Assembly: GCA_900320225.1 (NCBI GenBank)
Contig: ONRL01000106.1
Location: 1-34,308, forward strand
Direction: 5' to 3'
Source: an uncultured Lentisphaerota bacterium
GTDB lineage: Bacteria; Verrucomicrobiota; Kiritimatiellia; RFP12; UBA1067
DNA length: 34,308 bases
The notes under the pieces are model-generated. The model saw only the letters and a program-made list of their open reading frames with translations, had not been told where the DNA came from and did not search any database. The position numbers were made by a program, and so were the translations under genes. How positions within the stretch are numbered: the stretch's first letter is position 1; each line of letters opens with the position of its first letter. Below are positions 18,329 through 26,690 of this stretch, piece by piece.

Positions 18329-20458
18329 ATGTACAAATGGAAATTCTTCAAGTCTGCACGCTGCGTGCAGGTGAAGCTCGAGAACGGTGAGGATCTCGCC
18401 GCGCTGAAGGAACTGGACCAGAAGCTCTGGACCGTGCTCGCCGCGTCGACGGACGGTCTTCGATTCGACCCCGCCACGTTGAAGCTGCTCGATTCGGACG
18501 GTGACGGACGTATCCGCGTGCCCGAGGTGCGCGCCGCCGTGGAGTGGATGCGCGTGCGCTTCAAGAAGCTCGACTTCCTCTTCGCTCGCAAGGACGCGAT
18601 CGCGCTCGCCGACATCAACGACGAGACCGACGAGGGCAAGGCGCTCCTCACGTCGTTCAAGAACATCCTCCTCCGCGCCGGCAAGGCGGAAGCCGCCGAG
18701 ATCACGCTTGCAGACGTGTCGGGCACGACGGACGTCTTTAACGCGCAGCCGTTCAACGGCGACGGCGTGGTCACGCCGAAGTCGACGTCCGACGCGGCCG
18801 TCTCCGATGCGGTCGCGGCGATCGTCGCGAGCGAGGGAGGCGTGCCGGACCGTGGCGGCGACATGGGCGCGGACCAGGCGAAGGCGGATGCGTTCTTCGC
18901 GGACGCCGCCGCCTACCTCGCGTGGAAGGCCGCGGGCAAGGACGCCGCCGTGATCGGCGACGGCACGGCCGCCGGCTACGCCGCGCTGCAGGAGGTGGAG
19001 GCCAAGATCGACGAGTTCTTCACGGTGCCCGAGGACCTGCCGCTCGTCACCAACGAGCCCGATCCCGTGTTGCCGCTCACGCAGGGCGTGCACCCGCTCT
19101 GGCTCGGCAAGTTCCGCGCGTTTGCGCAGGCGGCCGTGGCCCCCGCGCTCGGCGTGGAGAAGGCCGAAACGCTTTCGCGCGACGACTGGGCCGCCGTGAA
19201 GGCGAAGTTCGCGCCGTACGCGGCATGGCTCGGCGCAAAAGCCGGTGCGGTCGTGGAGGGCGTGGGCGACGAGGCGCTCGCGGCGCTCGTCAAGGACGGC
19301 AAAATGCAGGCGGCGGTCAACGACCTCATCCAGAAGGACCTTGCGCTTGCGGACGAGTACGCGCGCCTCGTGGACTGCTCGCGCGCGCTGCGCTACGCGT
19401 CCAACCTCGCCACGTGGCTCTGCAACTACGTGAACCAGGCGAACCTGTACGACTCCGAGCGCGACAGCGTGTTCCGCACGGGCACGCTTTACATCGACGG
19501 CCGCGCGTGCAACCTCTGCTTCCACGTGGCGGACGAGGGCGCGCATGCCGCGCTCGCCGAGAAGTCCAAGTGCTGCCTCCTCTACGCGAAACTTACGCGC
19601 AAGGCGACGGGCGAGACGCGCGAGGTGTGCGCGGTCGTCACGGCCGGACGCACGGCGCCGCTTTACGCGGGCCGCAACGGCATCTTCTACGACTGCGACG
19701 GCAACGACTGGGACGCGGTTGTCGCGAAGGTCGTCGAGTCGCAGGTGTCCCTGAAGGAGGCCTTCTGGGCGCCATGGGCGAAGATCGGCAACACGATCGC
19801 CGAGCAGTGCAAGAAGTTCCTCTCGTCGAAGCAGGACGCGGCAGTCGCCCAGGTGGGCACGCACGTGGACGCGGCGGCAGCGGCTGCAGCAACCCCGCCG
19901 CCCGCACAGCCCGCCCCCGCGCCGAACGGCGCGGCGATCGCGAGCTCCGTGGCGGCGCTCGGCGTGGGCGTGGGCATGGCCGGCGCCGCGTGCGCGGCGC
20001 TCGTGGGCCTCGTCGCGGGTCTGCCGCCGTGGAAGATCGCCGCCGGCATCGCCGCCATCATCCTCATCGTGTCGCTGCCGAGCGTGATCCTCACGTGGTT
20101 CAAGCTCCGCGCGCGCGACTTGGGCGCGATTCTCAACGCCTGCGGCTGGGCGGTGAACCGTCCGCTCTATTTCTCGATGGGGCTTGCGCGCACGTTCACG
20201 CGTCCCGCCGCGCTTCCGATGGGGGCGGCCGTGGCGCGCGACCCCTACGCGAAGGGCGGCTGGTGGAAGGTTCTGCTGATGCTCGTCCTGATCGTCGGCA
20301 TCGCCCTCGGCGTGTGCTGGAAGTTCAAGGTCTGGCCGTTCTGCTGCCAGGAGAAGGCGTGTGCGGCGGAGAAGGCCGCATGTGCGCAACAGGCGGCTCC
20401 TGACGCCACCAAGGCCTCCGGCGCGGCGGAAACGGCGACCCCCAAGTCGGGCGAATAA
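18329..20458 (+). CDS. EF-hand-containing membrane protein of unknown function
   Basis: This 709-residue protein has no signal peptide. A perfect EF-hand loop, DSDGDGRIRVPE (residues 55-66), has acidic ligands at positions 1, 3, 5 and 12, with a degenerate second loop near PFNGDGVVTPKS. A long Ala-rich, mostly helical cytoplasmic-type region follows. Near residues 390-470 is a compact region with several cysteines (GRACNLCFHVADEG, KCCLLYAKLTRK). After a Pro/Ala linker come hydrophobic segments at about 534-565 and 570-591, and a last one at about 648-664 followed by WPFCCQEKACAAEKAACAQQ. I recall similar proteins in Verrucomicrobia-related genomes but no assigned function. It has its own promoter and is not evidently part of a pathway operon. 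Calcium sensing at the membrane is a guess. Confidence 0.7.
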   Translation: MYKWKFFKSARCVQVKLENGEDLAALKELDQKLWTVLAASTDGLRFDPATLKLLDSDGDGRIRVPEVRAAVEWMRVRFKKLDFLFARKDAIALADINDETDEGKALLTSFKNILLRAGKAEAAEITLADVSGTTDVFNAQPFNGDGVVTPKSTSDAAVSDAVAAIVASEGGVPDRGGDMGADQAKADAFFADAAAYLAWKAAGKDAAVIGDGTAAGYAALQEVEAKIDEFFTVPEDLPLVTNEPDPVLPLTQGVHPLWLGKFRAFAQAAVAPALGVEKAETLSRDDWAAVKAKFAPYAAWLGAKAGAVVEGVGDEALAALVKDGKMQAAVNDLIQKDLALADEYARLVDCSRALRYASNLATWLCNYVNQANLYDSERDSVFRTGTLYIDGRACNLCFHVADEGAHAALAEKSKCCLLYAKLTRKATGETREVCAVVTAGRTAPLYAGRNGIFYDCDGNDWDAVVAKVVESQVSLKEAFWAPWAKIGNTIAEQCKKFLSSKQDAAVAQVGTHVDAAAAAAATPPPAQPAPAPNGAAIASSVAALGVGVGMAGAACAALVGLVAGLPPWKIAAGIAAIILIVSLPSVILTWFKLRARDLGAILNACGWAVNRPLYFSMGLARTFTRPAALPMGAAVARDPYAKGGWWKVLLMLVLIVGIALGVCWKFKVWPFCCQEKACAAEKAACAQQAAPDATKASGAAETATPKSGE

Positions 20459-20517
20459 GCCAAGATCGTCACGTGTCTCATTCTGCGGTCGTCGTTGTCG
20501 GAAAGCGAGGGGGCGGC

Positions 20518-21252
20518 ATGTTGACGCCGCGCTCCGCGCCGGTTGGGTTCTTCGACAGCGGCGTGGGCGGGCTGTGCGTGCGCGAGGCCTTCCGGCGGCG
20601 GTTGCCGCACGAGGACACGGTGTACATCGCCGACACGGCGCACTGTCCCTACGGCAACCGTCCGGCGGCGGAGATCGTGCGCCTCGCGCGCCGGCACGTG
20701 CGCGCGCTGCTCGCGCGCGGCTGCAAGATGGTGGTGGTGGCCTGCAACACGGCGACGGCGGCGGCGATCGACGTCTTGCGCGCCACGTGGCCCGGCATCC
20801 CGTTCGTGGGGATGGAGCCGGCCGTGAAGCCGGCCGTGCTGCGCTCGAAGAGCGGCGTGGTGGGCGTGCTCGCCACGCAGGGGACGTTCAACGGCCGCCT
20901 CTACCGCGAGACATGCGCGCGCTTTGCGCGCAAGACGACCGTTCTCACGTGCGTGGCCGACGACTTCGTGGCGCTCGTGGAGCGCGGCGAAACGGAAGGC
21001 CCGCGCGCCGAGGCCGCAGTGCGCGCACGCGTGGAACCGCTCCTCGCTGCCGGGGCCGACCACCTCGTGCTCGGCTGCACGCATTTCCCGCACCTCAAGC
21101 CGATCATCGAGGCCGTCGCGGCAGGTCGCGCGAAGGTCATCGACCCGTCAGACGCCGTGGCGCGCCAGGCGGAGCGCCTGCTCGCCGAGCGGAACCTCCT
21201 CAATCCCTCTGGCGGCGCGTCGCACGTTTTCATCCGTACCTCCCTTGGTTGA
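20518..21252 (+). CDS. murI: Glutamate racemase MurI
   Basis: The protein converts L-glutamate to D-glutamate for peptidoglycan synthesis in the cytoplasm. It is 244 residues long from the ATG at 20518, slightly short for the family (about 260-285). The family motifs are intact: FFDSGVGGLCV (11-21, Asp13 and Ser14), DTAHCPYGNR (39-48), VACNTATA with catalytic Cys76, and LGCTHFPHL with catalytic Cys187. A GTG at 20473 would add 15 residues not typical of the family, so the ATG is preferred; a G-rich AGGGGG precedes it. The fprA promoter overlaps its last codons. Confidence 0.93.
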   Translation: MLTPRSAPVGFFDSGVGGLCVREAFRRRLPHEDTVYIADTAHCPYGNRPAAEIVRLARRHVRALLARGCKMVVVACNTATAAAIDVLRATWPGIPFVGMEPAVKPAVLRSKSGVVGVLATQGTFNGRLYRETCARFARKTTVLTCVADDFVALVERGETEGPRAEAAVRARVEPLLAAGADHLVLGCTHFPHLKPIIEAVAAGRAKVIDPSDAVARQAERLLAERNLLNPSGGASHVFIRTSLG

Positions 21253-21273
21253 GGGGGAGTTTTTTGATATACT
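21245..21273 (+). promoter_or_regulatory. Promoter of the flavodiiron gene
   Basis: TTGGTT (21245-21250), a 17-nt spacer and TATACT (21268-21273) preceded by TGA. It overlaps the end of murI. The leader of about 26 nt contains AAGGAG (21289-21294), 11 nt before the ATG. Confidence 0.8.
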
Positions 21274-21305
21274 TTTCCGCGTTTCCAAAAGGAGCTAACA
21301 GCGAT

Positions 21306-22469
21306 ATGACAATCAGCAACGACATCAAATACGTCGGCGTGAACGACCATGACATCGACCTCTTCGAGGGGCAGTACGTGGTCCCTCGCGGCATGGCCTA
21401 CAACAGCTACGTGATCATCGACGGGAAGATCGCCGTGATGGACACGGTGGACCAGCGCTTCGGCGACGCCTGGCTCGCCAACATCGAGGCGACGCTCGCC
21501 GGCCGCGCGCCCGACTATCTCGTGGTCCAGCACATGGAGCCGGACCACTCGGCGAACATCGACCGCTTCCTCGCGAAGTACCCGGCGGCGACGGTCGTCG
21601 CCTCCGTCCAGGCGTTCAAGTTCATGGAGCAGTTCTTCGGTCCCGCCGTGGCACCGACGCGCCAGGTGGTGAAGGAGGGCGACGTGCTCGACCTCGGCGC
21701 GCACAAGCTCCACTTCGTGGCGGCCCCGATGGTCCACTGGCCCGAGGTGATCGTGACGTACGATTCCACCGACAAGGTGCTGTTCAGCGCGGACGGCTTC
21801 GGCAAGTTCGGCGCGAACGACGTGGAGGATCCCGAAGGCTGGGATTGCGAGGCGCGCCGCTATTACTTTGGAATCGTCGGCAAGTACGGTCCGCAGACCC
21901 AGGCGCTCCTCAAGAAGGCGGCCGGACTCGACATCCAGACGGTCTGCCCGCTCCACGGGCCGGTCCTGAAGGGCGAGGAGATCGCGCACGCCGTGAAGCA
22001 GTACGACACCTGGAGCTCCTACGGCGTGGAGTCCCCGGGCATCTGCATCGCCTACACGAGCGTGTACGGCCACACGAAGGAGGCGGCCCTCCTCATGAAG
22101 GAGGAGCTCCTGAAGCGCGGCTGCCCCAAGGTGGCCATCGCCGACCTCGCGCGCGACGACATGCCCGAGACGGTCGAGGACGCGTTCCGCTACGGCACGC
22201 TCGTGCTCGCCACGACCACCTACAACAACGACTGTTTCCCGTTCATGCGCACGTTCGTGGAGCATCTCACCGAGCGCAACTACCAGAACCGCACGGTGGC
22301 CCTCATCGAGAACGGCACATGGGCGCCCGCGGCCGCGAAGACGATCAAGGGGCTCTTCGCGAATTCCAAGGGCCTCACTTTCGCCGAGCCCGTGGTGACC
22401 ATCCGCAGCGCCCTCAACGACGCCTCGCGCGCGCAGATCGCCGCGTTGGCGGACGCGCTCGTCAAATAA
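21306..22469 (+). CDS. fprA: Flavodiiron protein (FprA-type oxygen/NO reductase)
   Basis: This 387-residue cytoplasmic protein reduces O2 to water or NO to N2O, protecting anaerobes. The N-terminal metallo-beta-lactamase-like domain carries the diiron ligands: HMEPDH (His76, Glu78, Asp80, with His81), His144 in APMVHWPE, Asp163 in SADGFG and His217 in PLHGP. From about residue 246 a flavodoxin domain binds FMN (YTSVYGHTKEAA; TTTYNNDCFPFM; ENGTWAP). There is no rubredoxin or flavin-reductase extension, so an external electron donor is needed. It has its own promoter and Shine-Dalgarno sequence. The next gene starts 4 bp after the stop, so it leads an unusual transcript with lipid-type and glycosidase genes. 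Confidence 0.94.
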   Translation: MTISNDIKYVGVNDHDIDLFEGQYVVPRGMAYNSYVIIDGKIAVMDTVDQRFGDAWLANIEATLAGRAPDYLVVQHMEPDHSANIDRFLAKYPAATVVASVQAFKFMEQFFGPAVAPTRQVVKEGDVLDLGAHKLHFVAAPMVHWPEVIVTYDSTDKVLFSADGFGKFGANDVEDPEGWDCEARRYYFGIVGKYGPQTQALLKKAAGLDIQTVCPLHGPVLKGEEIAHAVKQYDTWSSYGVESPGICIAYTSVYGHTKEAALLMKEELLKRGCPKVAIADLARDDMPETVEDAFRYGTLVLATTTYNNDCFPFMRTFVEHLTERNYQNRTVALIENGTWAPAAAKTIKGLFANSKGLTFAEPVVTIRSALNDASRAQIAALADALVK

Positions 22470-22473
22470 CGGG

Positions 22474-23130
22474 ATGGACTTCACGGTCGCGAGCTACGCC
22501 GTCTGGCGGGCAGAGGGGGCGGACGGGACGGTCGCCAAGCCAGACGTCTCGTTTATTCCGCCCCTTGAGCGCCGCCGCCTCACGGGCGTGGAGCGCGCGG
22601 CGCTCTCCGTGGCCTGGCAGGTGCGCCCGGAAGGGGATGTGCCGGTTGTTTTCGCCTCGCGTTGGGGCGAGATCGGCGTGACGGTGAAGCTCATGACGCA
22701 GTTCCACGCGGACCGCGAGATGTCGCCGGCGGGTTTCTCCGCGTCCGTCCACAATGCCGCGCCCGGCGCATTCTCCCTGCTCACGCATAACCACGCGCCC
22801 TACACGGCGATTGCCGCGCGCGAGCGGTCGCTGGAGGCGGGGCTGCTGGAGGCGCTTGCGCAGGGGGCGGCAGGCGTGTTTGTGTTCGCGGAGGAGTCTA
22901 CGCCTGCCTTCTACGCGCCGGCGTTCGGTCCGCTCCAGCCCGCCTGCGCGCTCGCAGTGCGCCTTGAACCCGGGAGTGTCGCAACAGGTTGCGACCACGC
23001 CGCCGTGCGGTTCCGCGCGGAGTTCCGCGCGGTGGAACGCGCGCCCGTCTCGTTTGATGCGGCGGACGCCTTCTTCTCTGGACGTGCCGACGCGCTGGAG
23101 GCGGCGTCTTTCACCTTGGCGAGGACCTGA
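22474..23130 (+). CDS. Ketoacyl-synthase-like protein (Ketoacyl-synt_2 type, no catalytic Cys)
   Basis: This 218-residue protein resembles the short ketoacyl-synthase N-terminal-like proteins of aryl-polyene and related type II fatty-acid-like clusters. The most telling segment is FASRWGEIGVTVKLM, followed by MSPAGFSASVHNAAPGAF and HNHAPYTAIAA. Members of this group lack the active-site Cys of true condensing enzymes and probably act as partner or chain-length subunits. It is followed after 7 bp by an acyltransferase, an order also known from aryl-polyene clusters, but the ACP, dehydratase and full ketosynthase genes are absent here. A palindromic repeat at 22971-22998 lies in frame near the C-terminus. 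The family call is fairly sure; the pathway is not. Confidence 0.75.
   Translation: MDFTVASYAVWRAEGADGTVAKPDVSFIPPLERRRLTGVERAALSVAWQVRPEGDVPVVFASRWGEIGVTVKLMTQFHADREMSPAGFSASVHNAAPGAFSLLTHNHAPYTAIAARERSLEAGLLEALAQGAAGVFVFAEESTPAFYAPAFGPLQPACALAVRLEPGSVATGCDHAAVRFRAEFRAVERAPVSFDAADAFFSGRADALEAASFTLART
22971..22998. repeat. REP-like palindrome in frame inside the ketoacyl-synthase-like gene
   Basis: GGGAG is followed by a stem GTCGCAAC/GTTGCGAC with a 2-nt loop. It has the same layout as the middle unit of 2542-2625 and a nearly identical stem, and it is read in frame. It is a single unit, not a pair. Confidence 0.65.
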
Positions 23131-23137
23131 CCCCATC

Positions 23138-23917
23138 ATGGCCGCTCCCCGCCGACTCTGGGTTCGTGTGCCGCGCGGCATCTTGGCGCTGCTCTTCTTT
23201 CTCGCTTTCGGCGTCGGCGGATTGGTGTTGGGCTGTCTGTTCTTCCCCCCGTTGATGATCTTCAGAGCACGCCGCGCGATGCGCGCGCTCGTCCGTGCCT
23301 CCTACAGGTTGTTCGTGTGGGCGGCGCGCGTGACGGGACTCTTCCGCGTGGTGCTGTCGCCGGAGGACCGTGCGCGGTTCGACGCGATGCGCGGATGCGT
23401 GGTGGTGGCCAGCCACCCGACGTTGATCGACGTGGTGATTCTTCTCGCGCTCCTGCCGGACGCGACGGCGGTGGCGAAGGCCGCGGCGGGACGCAATTTC
23501 TTCTACTCGCGCATTGTCAACGCCGCTTTCCTTGTCAACGACGATCCCCTGCGCCTGCTGGACGAGGCGAAGGATCTCCTTGCTCGCGGCGGAAACCTCG
23601 TGGTTTTCCCGGAGGGTACGCGCACGCCGGTGGACGCGCCGCAGCATAAACTCCATCGTGGGGCCGCGCAGATCGCGCTCCATGCCGGCGCGCCCGTGCA
23701 GTGCGTGTCGATCACTAGTGACCCGCCCGTTCTTGCCAAGGGCCAGCCCGCGTGGGATGTCGGCGACCGCGTCATCGATTTCACGTTGCGCGCGTGCGGC
23801 CTTATCCCCGTGGAGGCGTCTGAACGCGACGCCGTGCAGCACGTCGCCGCCGTCGCGCTCACGGAACGCATCCGTTCCCTTTTGTTTTCAAACCCCGCTG
23901 AAGGAGAAAAACCATGA
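23138..23917 (+). CDS. 1-acylglycerol-3-phosphate acyltransferase-like (PlsC family)
   Basis: The ATG at 23138 lies 7 bp after the previous stop and gives 259 residues. An N-terminal membrane helix (ILALLFFLAFGVGGLVLGCLFF) precedes the PlsC domain, with the HX4D catalytic motif in SHPTLID and the FPEGTRT motif that binds the phosphate acceptor. The protein transfers acyl chains to a lysophospholipid or a related acceptor at the inner membrane. Together with the upstream ketoacyl-synthase-like protein it suggests a remnant or minimal specialised lipid module, since general membrane-lipid genes are not next to it. The stop overlaps the next gene's start (ATGA), which indicates translational coupling. 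Confidence 0.85.
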   Translation: MAAPRRLWVRVPRGILALLFFLAFGVGGLVLGCLFFPPLMIFRARRAMRALVRASYRLFVWAARVTGLFRVVLSPEDRARFDAMRGCVVVASHPTLIDVVILLALLPDATAVAKAAAGRNFFYSRIVNAAFLVNDDPLRLLDEAKDLLARGGNLVVFPEGTRTPVDAPQHKLHRGAAQIALHAGAPVQCVSITSDPPVLAKGQPAWDVGDRVIDFTLRACGLIPVEASERDAVQHVAAVALTERIRSLLFSNPAEGEKP

Positions 23918-26613
23918 AAAAAATGTTGTTTGCGCTTGCGTGCGCCGCCGCGCTTCTGGGTGCAGGTGATCTGTCCGCCGCTACGCTCGAGGAGGGTTTC
24001 GCGTGTCCGCCCGACGCCGCCAAGCCCTGGTGTTACTGGTGGTGGGTCAACGGCCATGCGGACAAGGAGACGATCACGGCCGACCTAGAGGCGATGAAGC
24101 GCCTCGGCTTCGGCGGACTCCTCATGTTCGACTCGCGCGGCTACTGGGACGACGAGCGCCACATCGTGAACCCCAAGCCCGAAATCGCGTTCATGTCGCC
24201 CGAATGGCAGGAGCTCGTCGTGTTCGCCATCCGCGAGGCGGCGCGTCTCGGCCTCGAGTTCACGATGAACATGAGCTCCTCGGGCGGCAAGTTGGACGGT
24301 CCGTGGGAGGTGGGCGAGGACGCGCCGAAGCGCCTCGTCTACAAATACTGCGCCACCCCCGAGGCCGCGAAGGCGCCCGTCGCTGACCTGCCGTACTACC
24401 ACGACATCGACGTGCAGGAGGTGTGGTACACCGGTCCCGAGGTGAGGGCGGGCGGCGGCTGGCAGAACGGCGGTGACGGGGTCTACACGATGAGCGCGTC
24501 GAGCGGCAAGCGCCTTGACGCGACCGACAACGCCGGCGTGCGCACGCGCGTGGCGCCCGGCACGCCCGGCGCGAAGCGCGTGACCGTGCGCTTCGGCTAC
24601 ACCGTGCTGCCGGGGCACGAGCACGACGTGGACGTGCTCGACCCCAAGGCCGTGACCGGGCACTACATGCGCTTCCAGGGCGAACTGCAGAAGAAGATTC
24701 CCGGCCTCGTCGGCCGCGGCAAGACGCTCACGCACCTCTACAGCGTGAGCTGGGAGGGGACGATGCCCACGTGGACGGGCGACTTCGAGAACGAGTTCCG
24801 GAAGTACACGGGGCGCGAGATCCGTCCCGACCTGCCGCTCCTCGCCGGCTTCGTGGAGAAGGACGCCGCGACGACGGAGACGTTCATGCGCGCCTATCGC
24901 CGCGCGCGCAACGACATGTTCCGCGTTAACTTTTACGGCACGATGCGCGAACTCTCCCATGCGCGCGGGATTGCCTGGTATTCCGAGTCGGGCGGTCCCT
25001 GGCAGCGCAAGCCGGCCGTGTTCCGCGAGGCGGACCAACTCGCCTTCCTCGCCGTGAACGACATGCCGCAGGGCGAGTTCTGGCCGACGCGCCACCATCT
25101 GCCGTCCGACCGCCCGAACGGTCCGAAGGGCCGCTACCACACGCGCGCGGCCGTGTCCACCGCCCACACCTACGGTCTGCCGCGCGCCTCTGCCGAAGCC
25201 TTCACGCACATGATCCGCCACTGGAGCGTGGATCCCGCGTTCCTCAAACCGCTTGCGGACGAGGCGTTCGCCGACGGCATCAACCATTTCGTGTGGCACA
25301 CGTTCACCTGTTCGCCGAAGAAGTTCGGCGTGCCCGGCGCGGAGTACTTCGCCGGCTCGCACATCAACCGCAACGTGACGTGGCACAACGAGCTTGCGCC
25401 GTTCATCAAATACCTCACGCGCTGCCAGTGGATGCTCCAGCAGGGACTGCCCGTGGCGGACTACGCCGTCTACGCGGGGGACCGTCCCTACCAGCACTGG
25501 GGGCGCTACCGCGACAAGCCCTACGAGGCGTCGAAGGCGAAACTCCCGGCGGGTTACACGTACGACCTGATCAATGACGACGTGCTCCTCGCGCGCGCCA
25601 CGGTGAAAGATGGGCGGATCGTGTTGCCCGACGGCATGTCCTACGGCGCGCTCGTGTTCGACCCCGAGTTCCCGGACGAACCGCTGAAACCCGCCGTGCT
25701 CGCGAAGATCGAGTCGTTCAGGAAAGCGGGACTGCCCGTCTTCTCCGCCGCCGAGGCGGGGATGGTGGCGGGAATCGCCGCGCCCGACGCGGAGGGACCG
25801 TTCGCCTTCGCGCACCGGCGCGACGGCAAGACGGACATCTACTTCGTTGAGGGCGATGCGCCCGCCACGATGACATTCCGCGCGGCCGCGCCCGTGGTGG
25901 AGCTGTGGGATCCCGTTACGGCGAAGCGGTGGGCCGCGTCGGCGGTGCGCACGGCCGACGGCCGCACGCAGGTGGCGCTGGACCTGCCGCAGGACGGCGC
26001 GATGTTCGTGGTGTTCAGGGGAGCCGCCGAGACGGCGGCTCCCCATTTGGAGAGCCGCCGTCTCGGCGGCGAAATCTCCGCTCCGGGTCCCTGGCAGGTC
26101 TCCTTCGCCTACCATCCGGGTATCGCCGCGACGCCTCCGGCGGCGCGAACGATGGAGAAGCTCGTGGACTGGACGACGGTGGACGACCTCAAGTATTTCG
26201 CCGGCACGGCCACGTACCGTGCGCGCGTGACGCTTGACGCGGCGCAGAAGGGGAACCTCCGCGAGCTCTCGCTCGGCGCGTTGCCGTCGGGCCTCGCCTC
26301 GGTGAAGGTGAACGGCGTGGACTGCGGCGTGGTGTGGTGCGCGCCGTGGACGGCGGACGTGAAAGGCGCGCTGCGTGCGGGCGAGAACGAAATCGAGATT
26401 CGCTACGTGAACAACTGGTACAACCGTCTGCTGGGCGACTGCTTCCTGCCGTCCGAGAAGCGCGTGACGAAGAGCGTGCTGCGGTACTGGACCGAGCCGA
26501 GGAAGACCGACCCCAAGCGCCGTTGGGACACCCAGCCGACCGTGTATTCCGGCTATTCGGTCTCGGACCCGCTCCAGCCGTCGGGTCTGCTCGGCCCCGT
26601 GGAACTGCACTAG
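23914..26613 (+). CDS. GH106-like alpha-L-rhamnosidase, secreted
   Basis: This 899-residue protein has a signal peptide (MKKMLFALACAAALLGAGDLSA). The GH106 N-terminal barrel signature is clear: PWCYWWWVNGHADKETITADLEAMKRLGFGG, then MSPEWQELVVFAIREAARLGLEF and MNMSSSGGKLDGPW. Later segments (HTYGLPRASAEAFTHM, HTFTCSPKKFGVPGAEYFAGSHINRNVTW) belong to the catalytic region, and a C-terminal beta-sandwich contains VKVNGVDCGVVWCAPW and VNNWYNRLLGD. GH106 releases L-rhamnose from complex polysaccharides such as rhamnogalacturonan. GGAG sits 6 nt before the ATG, which overlaps the acyltransferase stop, so this is the last gene of a four-gene run. Two palindromic units (26018-26079) are read in frame between the barrel and the C-terminal domain. 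Confidence 0.85.
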   Translation: MKKMLFALACAAALLGAGDLSAATLEEGFACPPDAAKPWCYWWWVNGHADKETITADLEAMKRLGFGGLLMFDSRGYWDDERHIVNPKPEIAFMSPEWQELVVFAIREAARLGLEFTMNMSSSGGKLDGPWEVGEDAPKRLVYKYCATPEAAKAPVADLPYYHDIDVQEVWYTGPEVRAGGGWQNGGDGVYTMSASSGKRLDATDNAGVRTRVAPGTPGAKRVTVRFGYTVLPGHEHDVDVLDPKAVTGHYMRFQGELQKKIPGLVGRGKTLTHLYSVSWEGTMPTWTGDFENEFRKYTGREIRPDLPLLAGFVEKDAATTETFMRAYRRARNDMFRVNFYGTMRELSHARGIAWYSESGGPWQRKPAVFREADQLAFLAVNDMPQGEFWPTRHHLPSDRPNGPKGRYHTRAAVSTAHTYGLPRASAEAFTHMIRHWSVDPAFLKPLADEAFADGINHFVWHTFTCSPKKFGVPGAEYFAGSHINRNVTWHNELAPFIKYLTRCQWMLQQGLPVADYAVYAGDRPYQHWGRYRDKPYEASKAKLPAGYTYDLINDDVLLARATVKDGRIVLPDGMSYGALVFDPEFPDEPLKPAVLAKIESFRKAGLPVFSAAEAGMVAGIAAPDAEGPFAFAHRRDGKTDIYFVEGDAPATMTFRAAAPVVELWDPVTAKRWAASAVRTADGRTQVALDLPQDGAMFVVFRGAAETAAPHLESRRLGGEISAPGPWQVSFAYHPGIAATPPAARTMEKLVDWTTVDDLKYFAGTATYRARVTLDAAQKGNLRELSLGALPSGLASVKVNGVDCGVVWCAPWTADVKGALRAGENEIEIRYVNNWYNRLLGDCFLPSEKRVTKSVLRYWTEPRKTDPKRRWDTQPTVYSGYSVSDPLQPSGLLGPVELH
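26018..26079. repeat. Inverted pair of REP-like palindromes in frame inside the GH106-like gene
   Basis: Unit 1 (26018-26044) is a perfect 12-bp stem, GGGGAGCCGCCG and its complement, around AGA. Unit 2 (26049-26079) begins GGAGA and has stem GCCGCCG/CGGCGGC around TCT, with an outer partial GGAGA/TCTCC pairing. The core of unit 2 is the reverse complement of unit 1. An inverted pair with a short spacer is the layout of a BIME. Confidence 0.75.
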
Positions 26614-26633
26614 CGCGCGGCGCGGCGTTATGG

Positions 26634-26639
26634 TATAAT
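26634..26639 (+). promoter_or_regulatory. Extended -10 of the isomerase gene
   Basis: A perfect TATAAT is preceded by TATGG; no clear -35 is seen. The leader of about 45 nt has AGGAG at 26677-26681, 9 nt before the ATG. Confidence 0.75.
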
Positions 26640-26690
26640 GATTGCGCCTTACGGCATAGATTTTTCATCAACAAACAGGAGAAAACAAAA

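Noticed and set aside
22474-23917. Complete aryl-polyene biosynthetic cluster
   Set aside because: Only a KS-like protein and an acyltransferase are present; the ACP, dehydratase, ketoreductase and core ketosynthase are not in the window.
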